A stretch of DNA of 64,000 nucleotides from DATAPD01 sp036265385. GTDB lineage: Bacteria; Acidobacteriota; Terriglobia; Terriglobales; Acidobacteriaceae. Position numbers and translations under genes: made by a program. The notes beneath the pieces are model-generated. The model saw nothing but the letters and a program-made list of their open reading frames with translations. It did not search any database and was not told the origin of the DNA. The stretch lies in contig DATAPD010000067.1 of the NCBI GenBank assembly GCA_036265385.1, positions 124,001 to 188,000 on the forward strand, given 5' to 3'. Below are positions 1-7,545 of this stretch, in pieces (position 1 is the stretch's first letter; each line of letters begins with the position of its first letter).

Positions 1-40
1 CGCGCCGTTAACAGCAACTAGTAACGACTTCAATCACTCG

Positions 41-343
41 ATGACCCAGAAACCCGATCACCCGATCAGCGCGCGGCGATTTGTCGTTCGGGGGCGGGTG
101 CAAGGCGTCGGGTTCCGGTGGTTTGTGGAGCGGGAAGCGCACATGCTGGGGATTGCCGGGTGGGTTCGGAACAAAGCGGACGGAAGTGTAGAAGTGCTTG
201 CCCAAGGAACCGCGGCACAGCTGGCGGGCTTGCGGTCGCGGTTGCGAGAAGGTCCGCGCGCGGCGCGTGTCGATGATGTAGAGGAAGTGGAAGCGAAATC
301 TACGGCGGGACTTTCGTCATTTCGAATCGAAGGAGCGTGGTGA
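41..343 (+). CDS. acyP: Acylphosphatase
   Basis: A 100-residue acylphosphatase, the usual family size, expected to hydrolyse acyl-phosphates such as acetyl- or carbamoyl-phosphate in the cytoplasm. The signature GRVQGVGFRWF is at about residues 18-28. Its arginine binds phosphate, and the catalytic asparagine lies in GWVRNKADGSVEV at about 41-53. No clear Shine-Dalgarno sequence precedes the ATG, so the start is chosen because about 11 residues before the conserved core is normal. The stop TGA is directly followed by the apt start ATG, so the two genes are almost certainly co-transcribed and translationally coupled. Confidence 0.93.
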   Translation: MTQKPDHPISARRFVVRGRVQGVGFRWFVEREAHMLGIAGWVRNKADGSVEVLAQGTAAQLAGLRSRLREGPRAARVDDVEEVEAKSTAGLSSFRIEGAW

Positions 344-886
344 ATGCCCAAGGTGGGCCTGGACTGCAATCAACTGAAGAAATTGATTCGGGAAGTGCCC
401 GACTTCCCGAAAAAGGGCATCTTGTTTTACGACATCACGACTCTTTTGAAAGATAAGACGGGTTTCGCCACCCTCATTGACCTGTTCTCGGAAAACTATA
501 TCGGCAAGCAAGTTGATTTAGTGTTGGGAATGGAAGCGCGCGGGTTCATTTTTGGGCCTGCGCTCGCGTATCGGCTGAATGCTGGGTTTGTTCCAGTGCG
601 AAAACCTGGGAAGCTGCCGGCCGAAACTGCAAAGGTCAGCTATGACTTGGAGTACGGCAGCAATTGCCTGGAGATTCATAAAGACGCGATTCAGAAAGGC
701 CAACGCGTGCTGATCGTGGATGATCTGTTGGCCACAGGGGGCACGGCGGTTGCGACAACTCAATTAGTTCGCGAACTGGGTGGCATAGTAGCCGGATTGG
801 GGTTCGTGGTCGAACTCGATTTTCTGAAAGGTCGAGAAAAGCTTTCTGGGTACGATGTGTTTTCGCTGCTTCACTACGACAGCTAA
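344..886 (+). CDS. apt: Adenine phosphoribosyltransferase
   Basis: Salvages adenine by condensing it with PRPP to give AMP and pyrophosphate; a cytoplasmic type I phosphoribosyltransferase. At 180 residues it has full family length. The PRPP-binding loop VLIVDDLLATGGTA is at about residues 122-135. The N-terminal part carries the Apt-typical VPDFPKKGILFYDITTLL segment, and VLGMEARGFIFG at about 64-75 is also characteristic. The ATG touches the acyP stop codon with no spacing, so translation probably depends on coupling. A hairpin followed by T residues lies about 80 bases downstream and probably ends the acyP-apt transcript. Confidence 0.96.
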   Translation: MPKVGLDCNQLKKLIREVPDFPKKGILFYDITTLLKDKTGFATLIDLFSENYIGKQVDLVLGMEARGFIFGPALAYRLNAGFVPVRKPGKLPAETAKVSYDLEYGSNCLEIHKDAIQKGQRVLIVDDLLATGGTAVATTQLVRELGGIVAGLGFVVELDFLKGREKLSGYDVFSLLHYDS

Positions 887-965
887 TCAGCAGAGCACAA
901 TCGTAAGCTGCCTTCAGACAGTTGAGCAGCTCCGAACTTTTCTAAGACGAACTACTTATGGAAGG

Positions 966-998
966 GAAAAAAGGCTCCGGCTTGACGGAGCTTTTTTC
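966..998 (+). terminator. Rho-independent terminator after apt
   Basis: GCTCCG (974-979) pairs with CGGAGC (986-991) around a six-base loop. The stem is flanked by an A-run upstream and TTTTTT downstream, so the A/T flanks can extend it. This is a canonical intrinsic terminator for the acyP-apt transcript. The A-run might also let it work from the opposite strand. Confidence 0.8.
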
Positions 999-1056
999 AT
1001 AGTGAGTAAAAGTTCGAAGTGTCTGTTGATTCAAAATCAGAGGGAACGACTGTATG

Positions 1057-1072
1057 CCCCGTGCGTCCGGGG
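1057..1072. other. Small GC hairpin
   Basis: CCCCG (1057-1061) and CGGGG (1068-1072) can form a five-pair stem with a six-base loop. It lies between the apt terminator and the end of the minus-strand micro-gene at 1108-1233. No T-run follows on either strand, so a terminator role is only a possibility. Confidence 0.3.
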
Positions 1073-1107
1073 TTGACTTCGCGATCAATGGAGTCCGGCT
1101 ACAAGGT

Positions 1108-1233
1108 TTATTTTCCCAATAGCCAGAAAGCGCGAATAATTCCAGCCCACATGGCCAGACTTACCGCGCTGGACAGGCCAAGTGAGATGATGGCGGTCCA
1201 ATTCCAATGCACTTCTCTCGGTTCATAACGCAT
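1108..1233 (-). CDS. 41-residue single-pass membrane micro-protein
   Basis: A short ORF below the usual size cutoff. The protein starts MRYEPREVHWNWTAI and ends with stop TAA at 1108-1110. It has a polar N-terminus, one hydrophobic stretch (about residues 13-38, rich in I, L, A, W) and a terminal lysine, which fits a single transmembrane helix. A purine-rich GGGAG lies about eight bases before the ATG on the minus strand. No known family is recognised. The arrangement of a charged head, an aromatic belt and one helix resembles small accessory subunits of membrane complexes, but nothing in the neighbourhood names a partner. It could still be a chance ORF. Confidence 0.55.
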   Translation of the reverse strand: MRYEPREVHWNWTAIISLGLSSAVSLAMWAGIIRAFWLLGK

Positions 1234-1495
1234 CAGAGGGGCTCCCTTCTACTTTCGAGCGTAGAAGCCGAATACGTTCCAAGCCGGTAAACAGCTAACA
1301 ACTCTTAAGCAAGAAGATGCTCTACTTCTTTGCAAGTGACGAACCGTTGCTTGACAGCTGAAGATGGCTGAACAATGGCTTTGTTTTCAATCAGCGCATG
1401 AAGCTCGCCATGAGCACATTGTGGTGGAAGTGTGGGTTTTGACCCAAGTCACCACCCAGATTCCGGCACCCTGCCGGAATTGGGCAGGCAGGCGT
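1234..1495. other. Intergenic region with a strong hairpin
   Basis: No gene is supported here. It contains the likely promoter of the minus-strand micro-gene and, at 1460-1480, a perfect nine-pair stem (ATTCCGGCA / TGCCGGAAT) with a three-base loop. The stem can be extended by flanking CCCA/TGGG with one bulge. The hairpin lies just beyond the stop of the minus-strand gene at 1496-1762. Without a T-run it could be a transcript-stabilising or attenuating 3' hairpin. Confidence 0.5.
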
Positions 1496-1762
1496 TCAGA
1501 TATTTGTGATGACCAGGTGTGACTCAGTGGGAATGTAACTCTTGCGATGAAACCAGTCCTCCATGGCGGAGGTCAACTTCTCGATTTCGACATGAGTGCC
1601 AATCTCCATCAAGCCATCTGCGACCGGTAACGTATCGTCGAAAGCTGTTGCGTTGGTGAAGTTGCGCATAGAGAAGCTGTCGAGCCAGCGCAACTGGCAG
1701 GGATGACGTTGATTTTCGGCATCGTATTCCACGCGGATTTTGCGAGCGAACATAACCATCAT
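1496..1762 (-). CDS. Hypothetical protein, about 88 residues
   Basis: An unrecognised small basic protein. From the ATG at 1762 it reads MMVMFARKIRVEYDAENQRH onward. It has no transmembrane segment and no cysteine cluster. The frame stays open to a GTG at 1807, but that upstream part has low-quality composition and no ribosome-binding site, so the ATG is preferred; the next ATG codons at 1759 and 1753 are equally possible. It is divergent from the GlsB-like gene. The call rests only on balanced amino-acid composition and the 3' hairpin, so it is tentative. Confidence 0.42.
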   Translation of the reverse strand: MMVMFARKIRVEYDAENQRHPCQLRWLDSFSMRNFTNATAFDDTLPVADGLMEIGTHVEIEKLTSAMEDWFHRKSYIPTESHLVITNI

Positions 1763-1847
1763 GACTCTAGCAAATTGCGGCGGTGCGTGCCGCGTCGAGA
1801 GGTCCACTTGACGCCGAGTGTTACTCTGTCGCGCGAGGAATCACGAA

Positions 1848-2096
1848 ATGATCTGGCTATTGGAGTTGTTACTCGTCGGTTTTATCGCAGGATGGGCGGC
1901 CGGAAGAATCATGAAAGGCGGCGGGTACGGGCCAGCGGTCGATATTCTGCTCGGGATCGCAGGTGCCATCGTTGGCGGATGGTTGATGCGGCTGTTCGGT
2001 TTTTATACGACGGGAGGCTTACTTCCAAGCATCCTAGTTGCGATCATCGGCGCAGTGTTTCTGATCTGGATAACGAGATTGATCAAGCGTGGATGA
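1848..2096 (+). CDS. GlsB/YeaQ/YmgE-family stress membrane protein
   Basis: An 82-residue, very hydrophobic protein of the transglycosylase-associated (GlsB/YeaQ/YmgE) family, typically induced by envelope or acid stress; the biochemical role is unknown. It shows three membrane segments with glycine-rich turns: MIWLLELLLVGFIAGWAAGR, then an inner GIAGAIVGGWLMRLFGF block, then a C-terminal helix ending in RLIKRG. The start at 1848 is chosen over an upstream in-frame codon at 1818 because GAGG lies nine bases before it and family members begin with MIW or similar. It stands alone, divergent from the hypothetical gene upstream and convergent with pckG. Confidence 0.88.
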   Translation: MIWLLELLLVGFIAGWAAGRIMKGGGYGPAVDILLGIAGAIVGGWLMRLFGFYTTGGLLPSILVAIIGAVFLIWITRLIKRG

Positions 2097-2147
2097 ACTG
2101 GGCGCTGAACGCGAGAAGCATTTCGGTCAAGCCATCGACATATAACG

Positions 2148-3986
2148 TTATTTCTGACGCGCGTTGTTCAGGCGTTGTTCGAGATTGTCGACTTCCTGTT
2201 TCAAGCCCGCGGGCAGATGATCTCCGAATTTGGCAAAGTGCTCCCTGATCAGAGGCATTTCAGCCAGCCACCCATCCAAGTCAATACTCAGCAATTTTTC
2301 GAGGTTAGCTCTTGAGATGTCTAGACCCTTGGTGTCGAGATCTGCGGGAGCAGGCACGCGCCCGATAGGAGTATCGAGGGCATGAGTTTTTTCATCGCAA
2401 CGTTCAAAAATCCATTTGAGAACACGGCTGTTCTCGCCATAACCCGGCCAGAGATACTTGCCGTTCCCGTCGGTGCGGAACCAGTTTACGTAGAAGACCT
2501 TCGGCAACTTGGCGCCAGGGCGCTCGCCGATTTTGAGGTAGTGTCCGAAATAATCTCCCATGTTGTAGCCGCAGAACGGGAGCATTGCCATGGGATCACG
2601 ACGTAGTTGGCCAACTTTGCCTGCTGCGGCTGCGGTCGTCTCACTGCTCGCGGTTGCGCCGAGAAATGTTCCGTGCTGCCATGAGAACGCCTCGGTGACG
2701 AGGGGCACGATTCCTCCACGGCGTCCGCCGAAGAGAATTGCGTCAATGGGCACGCCATTCGGATCTTCCCACTCGGGGGCCATGACCGGGCACTGTTTAG
2801 CCGGCGTGGTGAAGCGAGCGTTCGGGTGTGCAGCTTTGCGGTGCGAGTCAGGCGTCCACGGACGGCGAAGCCAATCGATGAGGTGAGCAGGCTTCTTTTC
2901 TGTCATGCCTTCCCACCAAACATCGCCATCTTCGGTGATCGCGCAATTTGTAAAGATGGAATTTTTGGTCGCCGTGAGCATGGCGTTCGCATTTGATTTC
3001 ATGCTCGTGCCTGGGGCAACTCCGAAGAATCCGTATTCAGGATTGATCGCGTAGAGGCGACCATCGGCGCCGAACTTCATCCACGCGATATCGTCGCCAA
3101 TGGTTTCCACTTTCCATCCGGGAATGGTGGGGATCAGCATCGCGAGATTTGTTTTGCCGCACGCGGAAGGAAATGCGCCCGTCAGGTACTTCACTCGACT
3201 GTCAGAATTTGTGAGCTTGAGGATCAGCATGTGCTCGGCAAGCCAACCTTCGTCGCGAGCTTGGACTGACGCAATGCGAAGGGCGTGGCATTTTTTCCCG
3301 AGCAGCGCGTTGCCTCCGTAACCGGAGCCGTAGGACCAGATTTCGCGGGTTTCGGGAAAATGGCAGATGTACTTGTCTTTCGCATTGCAAGGCCAAGGGG
3401 AGTCTTGCTCATCGGGAGCGAGCGGGGCGCCAACCGAATGGAGGCCGCGGACGAATTCACCGTCTTCGGCGAGAACATCGAGCACCGGCTTACCGACCCG
3501 CGCCATGATGTGCATGTTGGCGACTACGTAAGGAGAGTCGGTGATTTCTACGCCGATCTTTGCAATGGGAGAGCCGATGGGGCCCATGCTGTAGGGAATG
3601 ACGTACATCGTGCGTCCAACCATCGAACCCTGGTACAGGGCGCGAAGGTTGGCTTTCATTTTTTCGGGATCTTCCCAATTGTTGGTGGGACCGGCTTCCT
3701 CTTTGGTGCGGGCGCAAATAAAAGTGCGATCTTCGACGCGAGCAACATCAGCAGGATTCGAGCGAACAAGCACGCTGTTGGGCCGCTTGGAATCATTGAT
3801 TGGAACCGCGGTGCCCGATTGAACCATGAGGCGCAGCATTTCTTCGTATTCGGCGGAGGAGCCGTTGCACCAGTAGACGCGATCGGGTTTGGTCATCCGG
3901 GCTACTTCATTCACCCATTGCGCGAGTCGCTTATGACGGTGATCTCCACCGCTGGGCGTATCTACTTCGACGGCAATACTAGACAT
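2148..3986 (-). CDS. pckG: Phosphoenolpyruvate carboxykinase (GTP)
   Basis: Converts oxaloacetate plus GTP to phosphoenolpyruvate, GDP and CO2, the first committed step of gluconeogenesis. The 612 residues match the GTP-dependent family, not the shorter ATP-dependent PckA. The kinase P-loop GAFPSACGKTNLAML is at about residue 268. Other hallmarks are the reactive-cysteine SACGKTN sequence itself, the metal-site segment ETIGDDIAWM, and FGVAPGTS. The start is supported by AGGAG eight bases upstream. About 300 bases of leader before it, including a short inverted repeat at 4181-4196, would hold its promoter. The gene is monocistronic, with an opposing gene close to its 3' end. Confidence 0.97.
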   Translation of the reverse strand: MSSIAVEVDTPSGGDHRHKRLAQWVNEVARMTKPDRVYWCNGSSAEYEEMLRLMVQSGTAVPINDSKRPNSVLVRSNPADVARVEDRTFICARTKEEAGPTNNWEDPEKMKANLRALYQGSMVGRTMYVIPYSMGPIGSPIAKIGVEITDSPYVVANMHIMARVGKPVLDVLAEDGEFVRGLHSVGAPLAPDEQDSPWPCNAKDKYICHFPETREIWSYGSGYGGNALLGKKCHALRIASVQARDEGWLAEHMLILKLTNSDSRVKYLTGAFPSACGKTNLAMLIPTIPGWKVETIGDDIAWMKFGADGRLYAINPEYGFFGVAPGTSMKSNANAMLTATKNSIFTNCAITEDGDVWWEGMTEKKPAHLIDWLRRPWTPDSHRKAAHPNARFTTPAKQCPVMAPEWEDPNGVPIDAILFGGRRGGIVPLVTEAFSWQHGTFLGATASSETTAAAAGKVGQLRRDPMAMLPFCGYNMGDYFGHYLKIGERPGAKLPKVFYVNWFRTDGNGKYLWPGYGENSRVLKWIFERCDEKTHALDTPIGRVPAPADLDTKGLDISRANLEKLLSIDLDGWLAEMPLIREHFAKFGDHLPAGLKQEVDNLEQRLNNARQK

Positions 3987-4291
3987 GAGAACGTCTCCTG
4001 ACCAACACGAACTGAGGTCTGATAACCACGCTATGAGGCGGCAGAGGCGGGCAGAAAGGCGTGGCTTGAATGAAGAATTCTGTCCGTGACGCCGACGGAA
4101 TGATCCGTAAATAAAAGCAATTTCTATTTTCCCTCAAGCGAGAGGGGATTCCAAGCCCTGTCACCGCAAGTGAAACGAGAATGAAAACAGTTTCATTGAG
4201 AGGGGCCGGACCATGCGCAGACCCGCGTAGTTGCTGCCTTGCGCCGCACCAGGATGAGCACTCGAAATGACGATACAGACCGGACGTTCGG
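3987..4291. other. pckG upstream region
   Basis: No coding capacity beyond chance frames. This is the 5' region of minus-strand pckG and lies beyond the stop of the gene at 4292-4699. It holds an AT-rich stretch (about 4105-4135) that could contain the promoter, although I cannot point to convincing -35/-10 boxes, and the inverted repeat ATGAAA-ACAG-TTTCAT at 4181-4196. Confidence 0.5.
4181..4196. promoter_or_regulatory. Candidate operator upstream of pckG
   Basis: A perfect six-base inverted repeat, ATGAAA and TTTCAT, separated by ACAG, about 195 bases upstream of the pckG start. Symmetry and position are the only evidence. No regulator family is implied. Confidence 0.25.
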
Positions 4292-4699
4292 TCAGGAGTA
4301 AGAGCGGGTGAATGAAGAGCGCTGAAATCTTGCTGGATCGCCTTGTGCGATAGTGCCTGAACTGAATTGGTCGGCGACTGCGTCGAGATGCGCGAGAGTC
4401 TGATCGACAGTCAGCGAGTACATTTCCTGACCGAGGCCGTCCCCGTTCTCAAGCGCTTTTTTAAGGAAGTGGCCGGAGATTTCGATGGCGAGGGCATCCG
4501 TGATGACTTTGCCGGTGCGGTTTTTGTATTCGACCCAGGCGGGATGAGGAAGGGCCACCCAGACGGGGCGTCCGTCGACGAGAAACTTGAGGTCGACGGC
4601 GTCCGCATGGCGGGTTGCGATTGCGACGATAAGTGCCTGGTAGACGACGTGAACTTCTTTCTTGGACCAGCGGTCAATGGCTTTGAAGTTCTCGTACAT
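4292..4699 (-). CDS. Conserved-looking hypothetical protein
   Basis: A 135-residue soluble protein with no recognised domain. The N-terminal half (WSKKEVHVVYQALIVAIATR) looks helical. The middle, with FLVDGRPVWVALPHPAWVEY, looks like a beta-rich core. The C-terminus predicts helices. Composition is balanced and typical of a real gene, unlike the antisense frame. It begins MYENFKAIDRW. No ribosome-binding site is obvious because a low-complexity tract (4721-4774) sits directly upstream. No function is suggested by the neighbouring glycosyltransferase gene. Confidence 0.65.
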   Translation of the reverse strand: MYENFKAIDRWSKKEVHVVYQALIVAIATRHADAVDLKFLVDGRPVWVALPHPAWVEYKNRTGKVITDALAIEISGHFLKKALENGDGLGQEMYSLTVDQTLAHLDAVADQFSSGTIAQGDPARFQRSSFTRSYS

Positions 4700-4720
4700 G
4701 GATAAAAGAATAACAGGCGT

Positions 4721-4774
4721 CAGGCTCCAGGCTCCAGCAGCGTGCTGCGGGCTACGAGCTTCGAGCTGCGCGCC
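4721..4774. repeat. Low-complexity intergenic word tract
   Basis: Degenerate tandem words (CAGGCTCCAGGCTCCAGCAG, then GCTACGAGCTTCGAGCTG) fill the gap between two minus-strand genes. Tracts of the same style occur at 5843-5870, 14128-14167, 17056-17096, 31525-31553 and 63787-63817. Confidence 0.6.
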
Positions 4775-4784
4775 GCGAACGGAT

Positions 4785-5822
4785 TTAGGTTAACTGTGCA
4801 ATCAAGATATCGAGCTTTGAGAAAAGGGCAGCGTTGCCGGCGCGAGAATACGTTTTAAGGTTGGATCGATAAAGATCCAGATTGAAGAGGAATGAGTCGA
4901 TGCGCTCTTTGTTGAGATCGTCCCAGTAGGCGCCGTAGCCAGTTTTAGCGACATAGTAGGCGTTGAATACCTGTTCGAATTGCCGGCGCACCGGCCACGC
5001 GAGATATGGCTTCGCGAGGTGTAGGGCTTCGCTGATGAGAGAGAATCCGGCGTTCGCGATGACCGCGCGACAAGTGACGAGGTCTTCGCGGAAGCGGTCG
5101 AGAGACGGCTTGCGGTAGGTGATGTTGTTGTCTTCGTCAGTGCGATCGAATCCATAACAGATGAAGCGGTGGCGAACGGTACGGAGGAGGTTGGCGAGCT
5201 CGGGTGCCGGAGAGGTGACATAAACGAGGACGTGGTCGCTTTCTTTGGGACGGGCTTGCAAGATTTCCTGGCGGAGGATGGGTGGACAGAGAAAGGTGCG
5301 TTTCTTTCTAAGAGGCGCTTTGAAGAACGTGGTCACGAGATAGGCATTGGCGCGCGGCGTCATGAGGCGCGTGACGAGTTTGGCGGCGGCTGCTTCTTTG
5401 CGGTATTCACGCGGATAGGTGATCTCGGCATCGGTGAGCAGATGCTGGTTGTCGATGGCGATGATGGGAAGGCGCAGCTTGTGTCCGAGATGGCAAGTGA
5501 TGGGTTCGTAGTCGGTGATGACGATGTCGAGGTCCCAAGCAGTGGCCTTTTTTGCGAGAGTGTGGATGCTGCGGGCCGCATGGGGAACATTGCGGAGATT
5601 CCGCAAAACGGTTTTTCCGTAGCGCACGCGGTTTTGAACGTAGGCAAGGCGGAGGCCGTCGATTTCCGTGACATCGAAATCGTTTTGCAAGTTGCGGAGT
5701 CCGCGGTCGAACGACGCGACGTGAACTTTATGTCCTTGCGCTTCGAGGTGTGCGATGACTTCGCGGGCGCGAGTAGAGTGTCCTGCGCCTTCGCCGTTTA
5801 CGCCATAGAGGATGTTGGGCAT
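4785..5822 (-). CDS. MJ1255/VC2487-type glycosyltransferase
   Basis: A 345-residue GT-B-fold glycosyltransferase resembling the MJ1255/VC2487 family, distant relatives of MurG-like UDP-sugar transferases. The start at 5822 gives MPNILYGVNGEGAGHSTRA, whose GVNGEGAGHSTRA loop is the N-terminal acceptor-side glycine motif. The much longer open frame upstream (to 5981) encodes non-conserved sequence and runs through a repeat tract, so it is excluded. The C-terminal domain has NAGFSLISEALHLAKPYLAW at about residues 260-279, which matches the nucleotide-sugar binding region of the fold. Substrate and acceptor cannot be told from sequence; a role in surface polysaccharide or glycolipid synthesis is a guess. 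Confidence 0.82.
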   Translation of the reverse strand: MPNILYGVNGEGAGHSTRAREVIAHLEAQGHKVHVASFDRGLRNLQNDFDVTEIDGLRLAYVQNRVRYGKTVLRNLRNVPHAARSIHTLAKKATAWDLDIVITDYEPITCHLGHKLRLPIIAIDNQHLLTDAEITYPREYRKEAAAAKLVTRLMTPRANAYLVTTFFKAPLRKKRTFLCPPILRQEILQARPKESDHVLVYVTSPAPELANLLRTVRHRFICYGFDRTDEDNNITYRKPSLDRFREDLVTCRAVIANAGFSLISEALHLAKPYLAWPVRRQFEQVFNAYYVAKTGYGAYWDDLNKERIDSFLFNLDLYRSNLKTYSRAGNAALFSKLDILIAQLT

Positions 5823-5842
5823 GGGTTGGGAAGAGTGTAGTC

Positions 5843-5870
5843 GATTGAAGATTGCAGATTGAAGATTGGA
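5843..5870. repeat. GATTGAAGATT word repeat
   Basis: A short AT-rich tract of repeated GATTGAAGATTGCAGATTGA words directly upstream of the glycosyltransferase start. A related tract occurs at 14128-14167. Confidence 0.6.
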
Positions 5871-5890
5871 AAGGGCTCTTAGATGGGTGA

Positions 5891-6412
5891 CTATGGGTTG
5901 GCGCTTGTTGAGTTTTGCCCGAACCGCGTATTGCGCTGATATCGCCGCCGATCCAGAAGCCAGCCAACCGAATAAAACCAAGCGGTGCCCAGAACCGGCA
6001 TAGTGAACATAAAACTAACTACCTCGTTCACCCCAGCACGAGCCATTCCACGCACTGCACCTAGTGTGACTACAAATGCCGGAAGTGCAGAAAGCAAAAG
6101 TGCTTTTTCAAGCCAACCAGGTGTAACCCAAATGTATTCGGGATCCCAGCAATCGTTCGCGGTGTTATTGCAAAGAATAGATCCGTTGGGATGCTTGTTA
6201 CTTAGGTCCGAATCGAGCCGGACAGATCCCCACCAGTAGTACCGCCATGAGTGGCCGTGGCGCATTTCTTTATTCACGCGTACAGAGTGATATGTCACCA
6301 GACTGAATAGGCTCGCACCCCAAATGCACAGGACGAGTCTGCAACGCATCCGCATGCTGGTATTAGACACCACGGTGTCGCGAACGATCTTCCCAACTGC
6401 TTGCCACTCCAT
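5891..6412 (-). CDS. Hypothetical membrane protein
   Basis: A 173-residue protein with about three predicted transmembrane helices: residues 25-42 (LVLCIWGASLFSLVTYHS), about 102-118 (KALLLSALPAFVVTLGA) and about 128-153 (VVSFMFTMPVLGTAWFYSVGWLL). A polar loop of about 55 residues, with CNNTANDCWDPEYIW, lies between helices 1 and 2 and probably faces the periplasm; its two cysteines could form a disulfide. The C-terminus is positively charged. ATG codons at residues 20 and 22 are alternative starts. No family is recognised. It is divergent from pgeF with only about 45 bases between the starts. Confidence 0.62.
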   Translation of the reverse strand: MEWQAVGKIVRDTVVSNTSMRMRCRLVLCIWGASLFSLVTYHSVRVNKEMRHGHSWRYYWWGSVRLDSDLSNKHPNGSILCNNTANDCWDPEYIWVTPGWLEKALLLSALPAFVVTLGAVRGMARAGVNEVVSFMFTMPVLGTAWFYSVGWLLDRRRYQRNTRFGQNSTSANP

Positions 6413-6457
6413 CGGATCGCTTTAAGTCGCGAGGATAACTGTTGCTATCATGAAACC

Positions 6458-7366
6458 GTGCCGACGAAAGTGTTGAGCAAAAGGTCCACTAGGAAACCCG
6501 TCAGAAACGACGGCCTGCAGGTTCTGACTCCCGGCAATCTGAAATTTCCGTGGGTGGTTGCTGGTTTTTCTACGCGCGTGGGCGGGAGTTCGCGAACGTA
6601 TGGCAAGAACGACCTTAACCTGGGATTTACCCAGCACGATTCGCGGGCGGCAGTGGAACGGAATCGGGCGGTGTTTCTCAAAAAGTTGGGAGCTGCGACG
6701 AAGGGTGTTGCGTGGCCGATCGTCACACTCCGGCAAGTGCATTCGGATCTGATTCATTGCGTGACTGGCGTACCTGAGCACCATCTGGTTGGAGATGGGT
6801 TGATCACGCAGACGCCCGGGATTTCGTTGGCGATTCAAACGGCGGATTGTTTGCCAGTGATCCTGGTGGACCGAGAAACTCGCGCGGTGGGAGTGTTTCA
6901 TGCGGGATGGCGAGGAACGGTAAAACGTGTCGTCGAGAAAGGCGTCGGCGAGATGCGAAGGCATTTTGGAACGCTGCCGGGGAACGTGGTGGCCGCGATC
7001 GGGCCGGGGGTGCATGACTGTTGCTACAACGTTGGGGAGGAAGTTCGTCACAAATTCGAGTCGCAGTTTCGATATGGACGCGAGTTGTTTCGGGAGACGA
7101 AGGAGCAGGACGAGGTGCGAGAGAAGTATCCGTTGCTGTTTTTGACGGCGCGGGCGCCGGGACACAGTGAATTGCCAAAGAAGATCTGGCTGAACCTGCT
7201 GGAGGCGAACAGGCGTCAGTTGCTGGATGCCGGGGTGGCGAAGAAGAACATTAGCGTGTCGCCACTCTGCACGTCGTGCCGCGTGGACTTGCTGTTCAGC
7301 CATCGCGCCGAAAAGGGGAGAACAGGGAGAATGATGGGAGTGGTGGGTGTGAGGGCGGGTGAGTGA
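6458..7366 (+). CDS. pgeF: Purine nucleoside phosphorylase / laccase-domain protein
   Basis: A YfiH/PgeF-family copper- or zinc-binding enzyme, described in other bacteria as a purine nucleoside phosphorylase/adenosine deaminase and as a peptidoglycan-editing factor. The 302 residues contain the family metal-site sequence: RQVHSD (about residue 91), QTADCLPVI (about 126), HAGWRG (about 148) and IGPGVHDCCYNVGEEV (about 180). The histidines and cysteine in these are the catalytic ligands. The start is uncertain. A GTG at 6458 avoids overlap with the divergent gene; an in-frame ATG at 6401 would overlap that gene's start and adds 19 unconserved residues. An insertion of basic residues near 215-235 is longer than usual. 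Confidence 0.88.
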   Translation: MPTKVLSKRSTRKPVRNDGLQVLTPGNLKFPWVVAGFSTRVGGSSRTYGKNDLNLGFTQHDSRAAVERNRAVFLKKLGAATKGVAWPIVTLRQVHSDLIHCVTGVPEHHLVGDGLITQTPGISLAIQTADCLPVILVDRETRAVGVFHAGWRGTVKRVVEKGVGEMRRHFGTLPGNVVAAIGPGVHDCCYNVGEEVRHKFESQFRYGRELFRETKEQDEVREKYPLLFLTARAPGHSELPKKIWLNLLEANRRQLLDAGVAKKNISVSPLCTSCRVDLLFSHRAEKGRTGRMMGVVGVRAGE

Positions 7367-7381
7367 TATGCGGGTGCAAGC

Positions 7382-7439
7382 AAGATTCTCTTTGCTTCGC
7401 TCAGGGCAGGGTGAAAGCCCGAGCGTTCGGAATGATGCC
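7382..7439. repeat. Imperfect palindromic intergenic repeat, copy 1
   Basis: Begins AAGATTCTCTTTGCTTCGCTC and ends GAGCGTTCGGAATGATGCC, so the two arms are roughly complementary. It belongs to a dispersed family with the form AGAT-(T/C)C-CTC ... GCTC ... GGAATGAC. The other copies here are at 7454-7511, 10782-10847 and 36344-36437. Function unknown; such elements can fold into hairpins in RNA. Confidence 0.65.
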
Positions 7440-7453
7440 AGTTCAAGTGGTAT

Positions 7454-7511
7454 GGCACGCGAGATCCCTCACCGCGCTGGATAGAACGCGCGGTTTCGGG
7501 ATGACGCCGCC
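7454..7511. repeat. Imperfect palindromic intergenic repeat, copy 2
   Basis: Contains CGCGAGATCCCTCACCGCGC and GGTTTCGGGATGACGCC. It aligns closely with the copy at 10782-10847, with substitutions mostly in the loop. It lies beside copy 1 in the gap between pgeF and the convergent hydrolase gene. Confidence 0.7.
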
Positions 7512-7545
7512 ATGAAAAGAAGTGAAGTTATCGGGGGCGCTGTCC

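Noticed and set aside
3285..4001. Long plus-strand ORF (238 residues) opposite pckG
   Set aside because: It lies entirely within pckG on the other strand and has no domain; it is the mirror of a GC-rich coding frame.
5823..5981. N-terminal extension of the glycosyltransferase
   Set aside because: It spans a word-repeat tract and the family starts at MPNILYGVNGEGAG.
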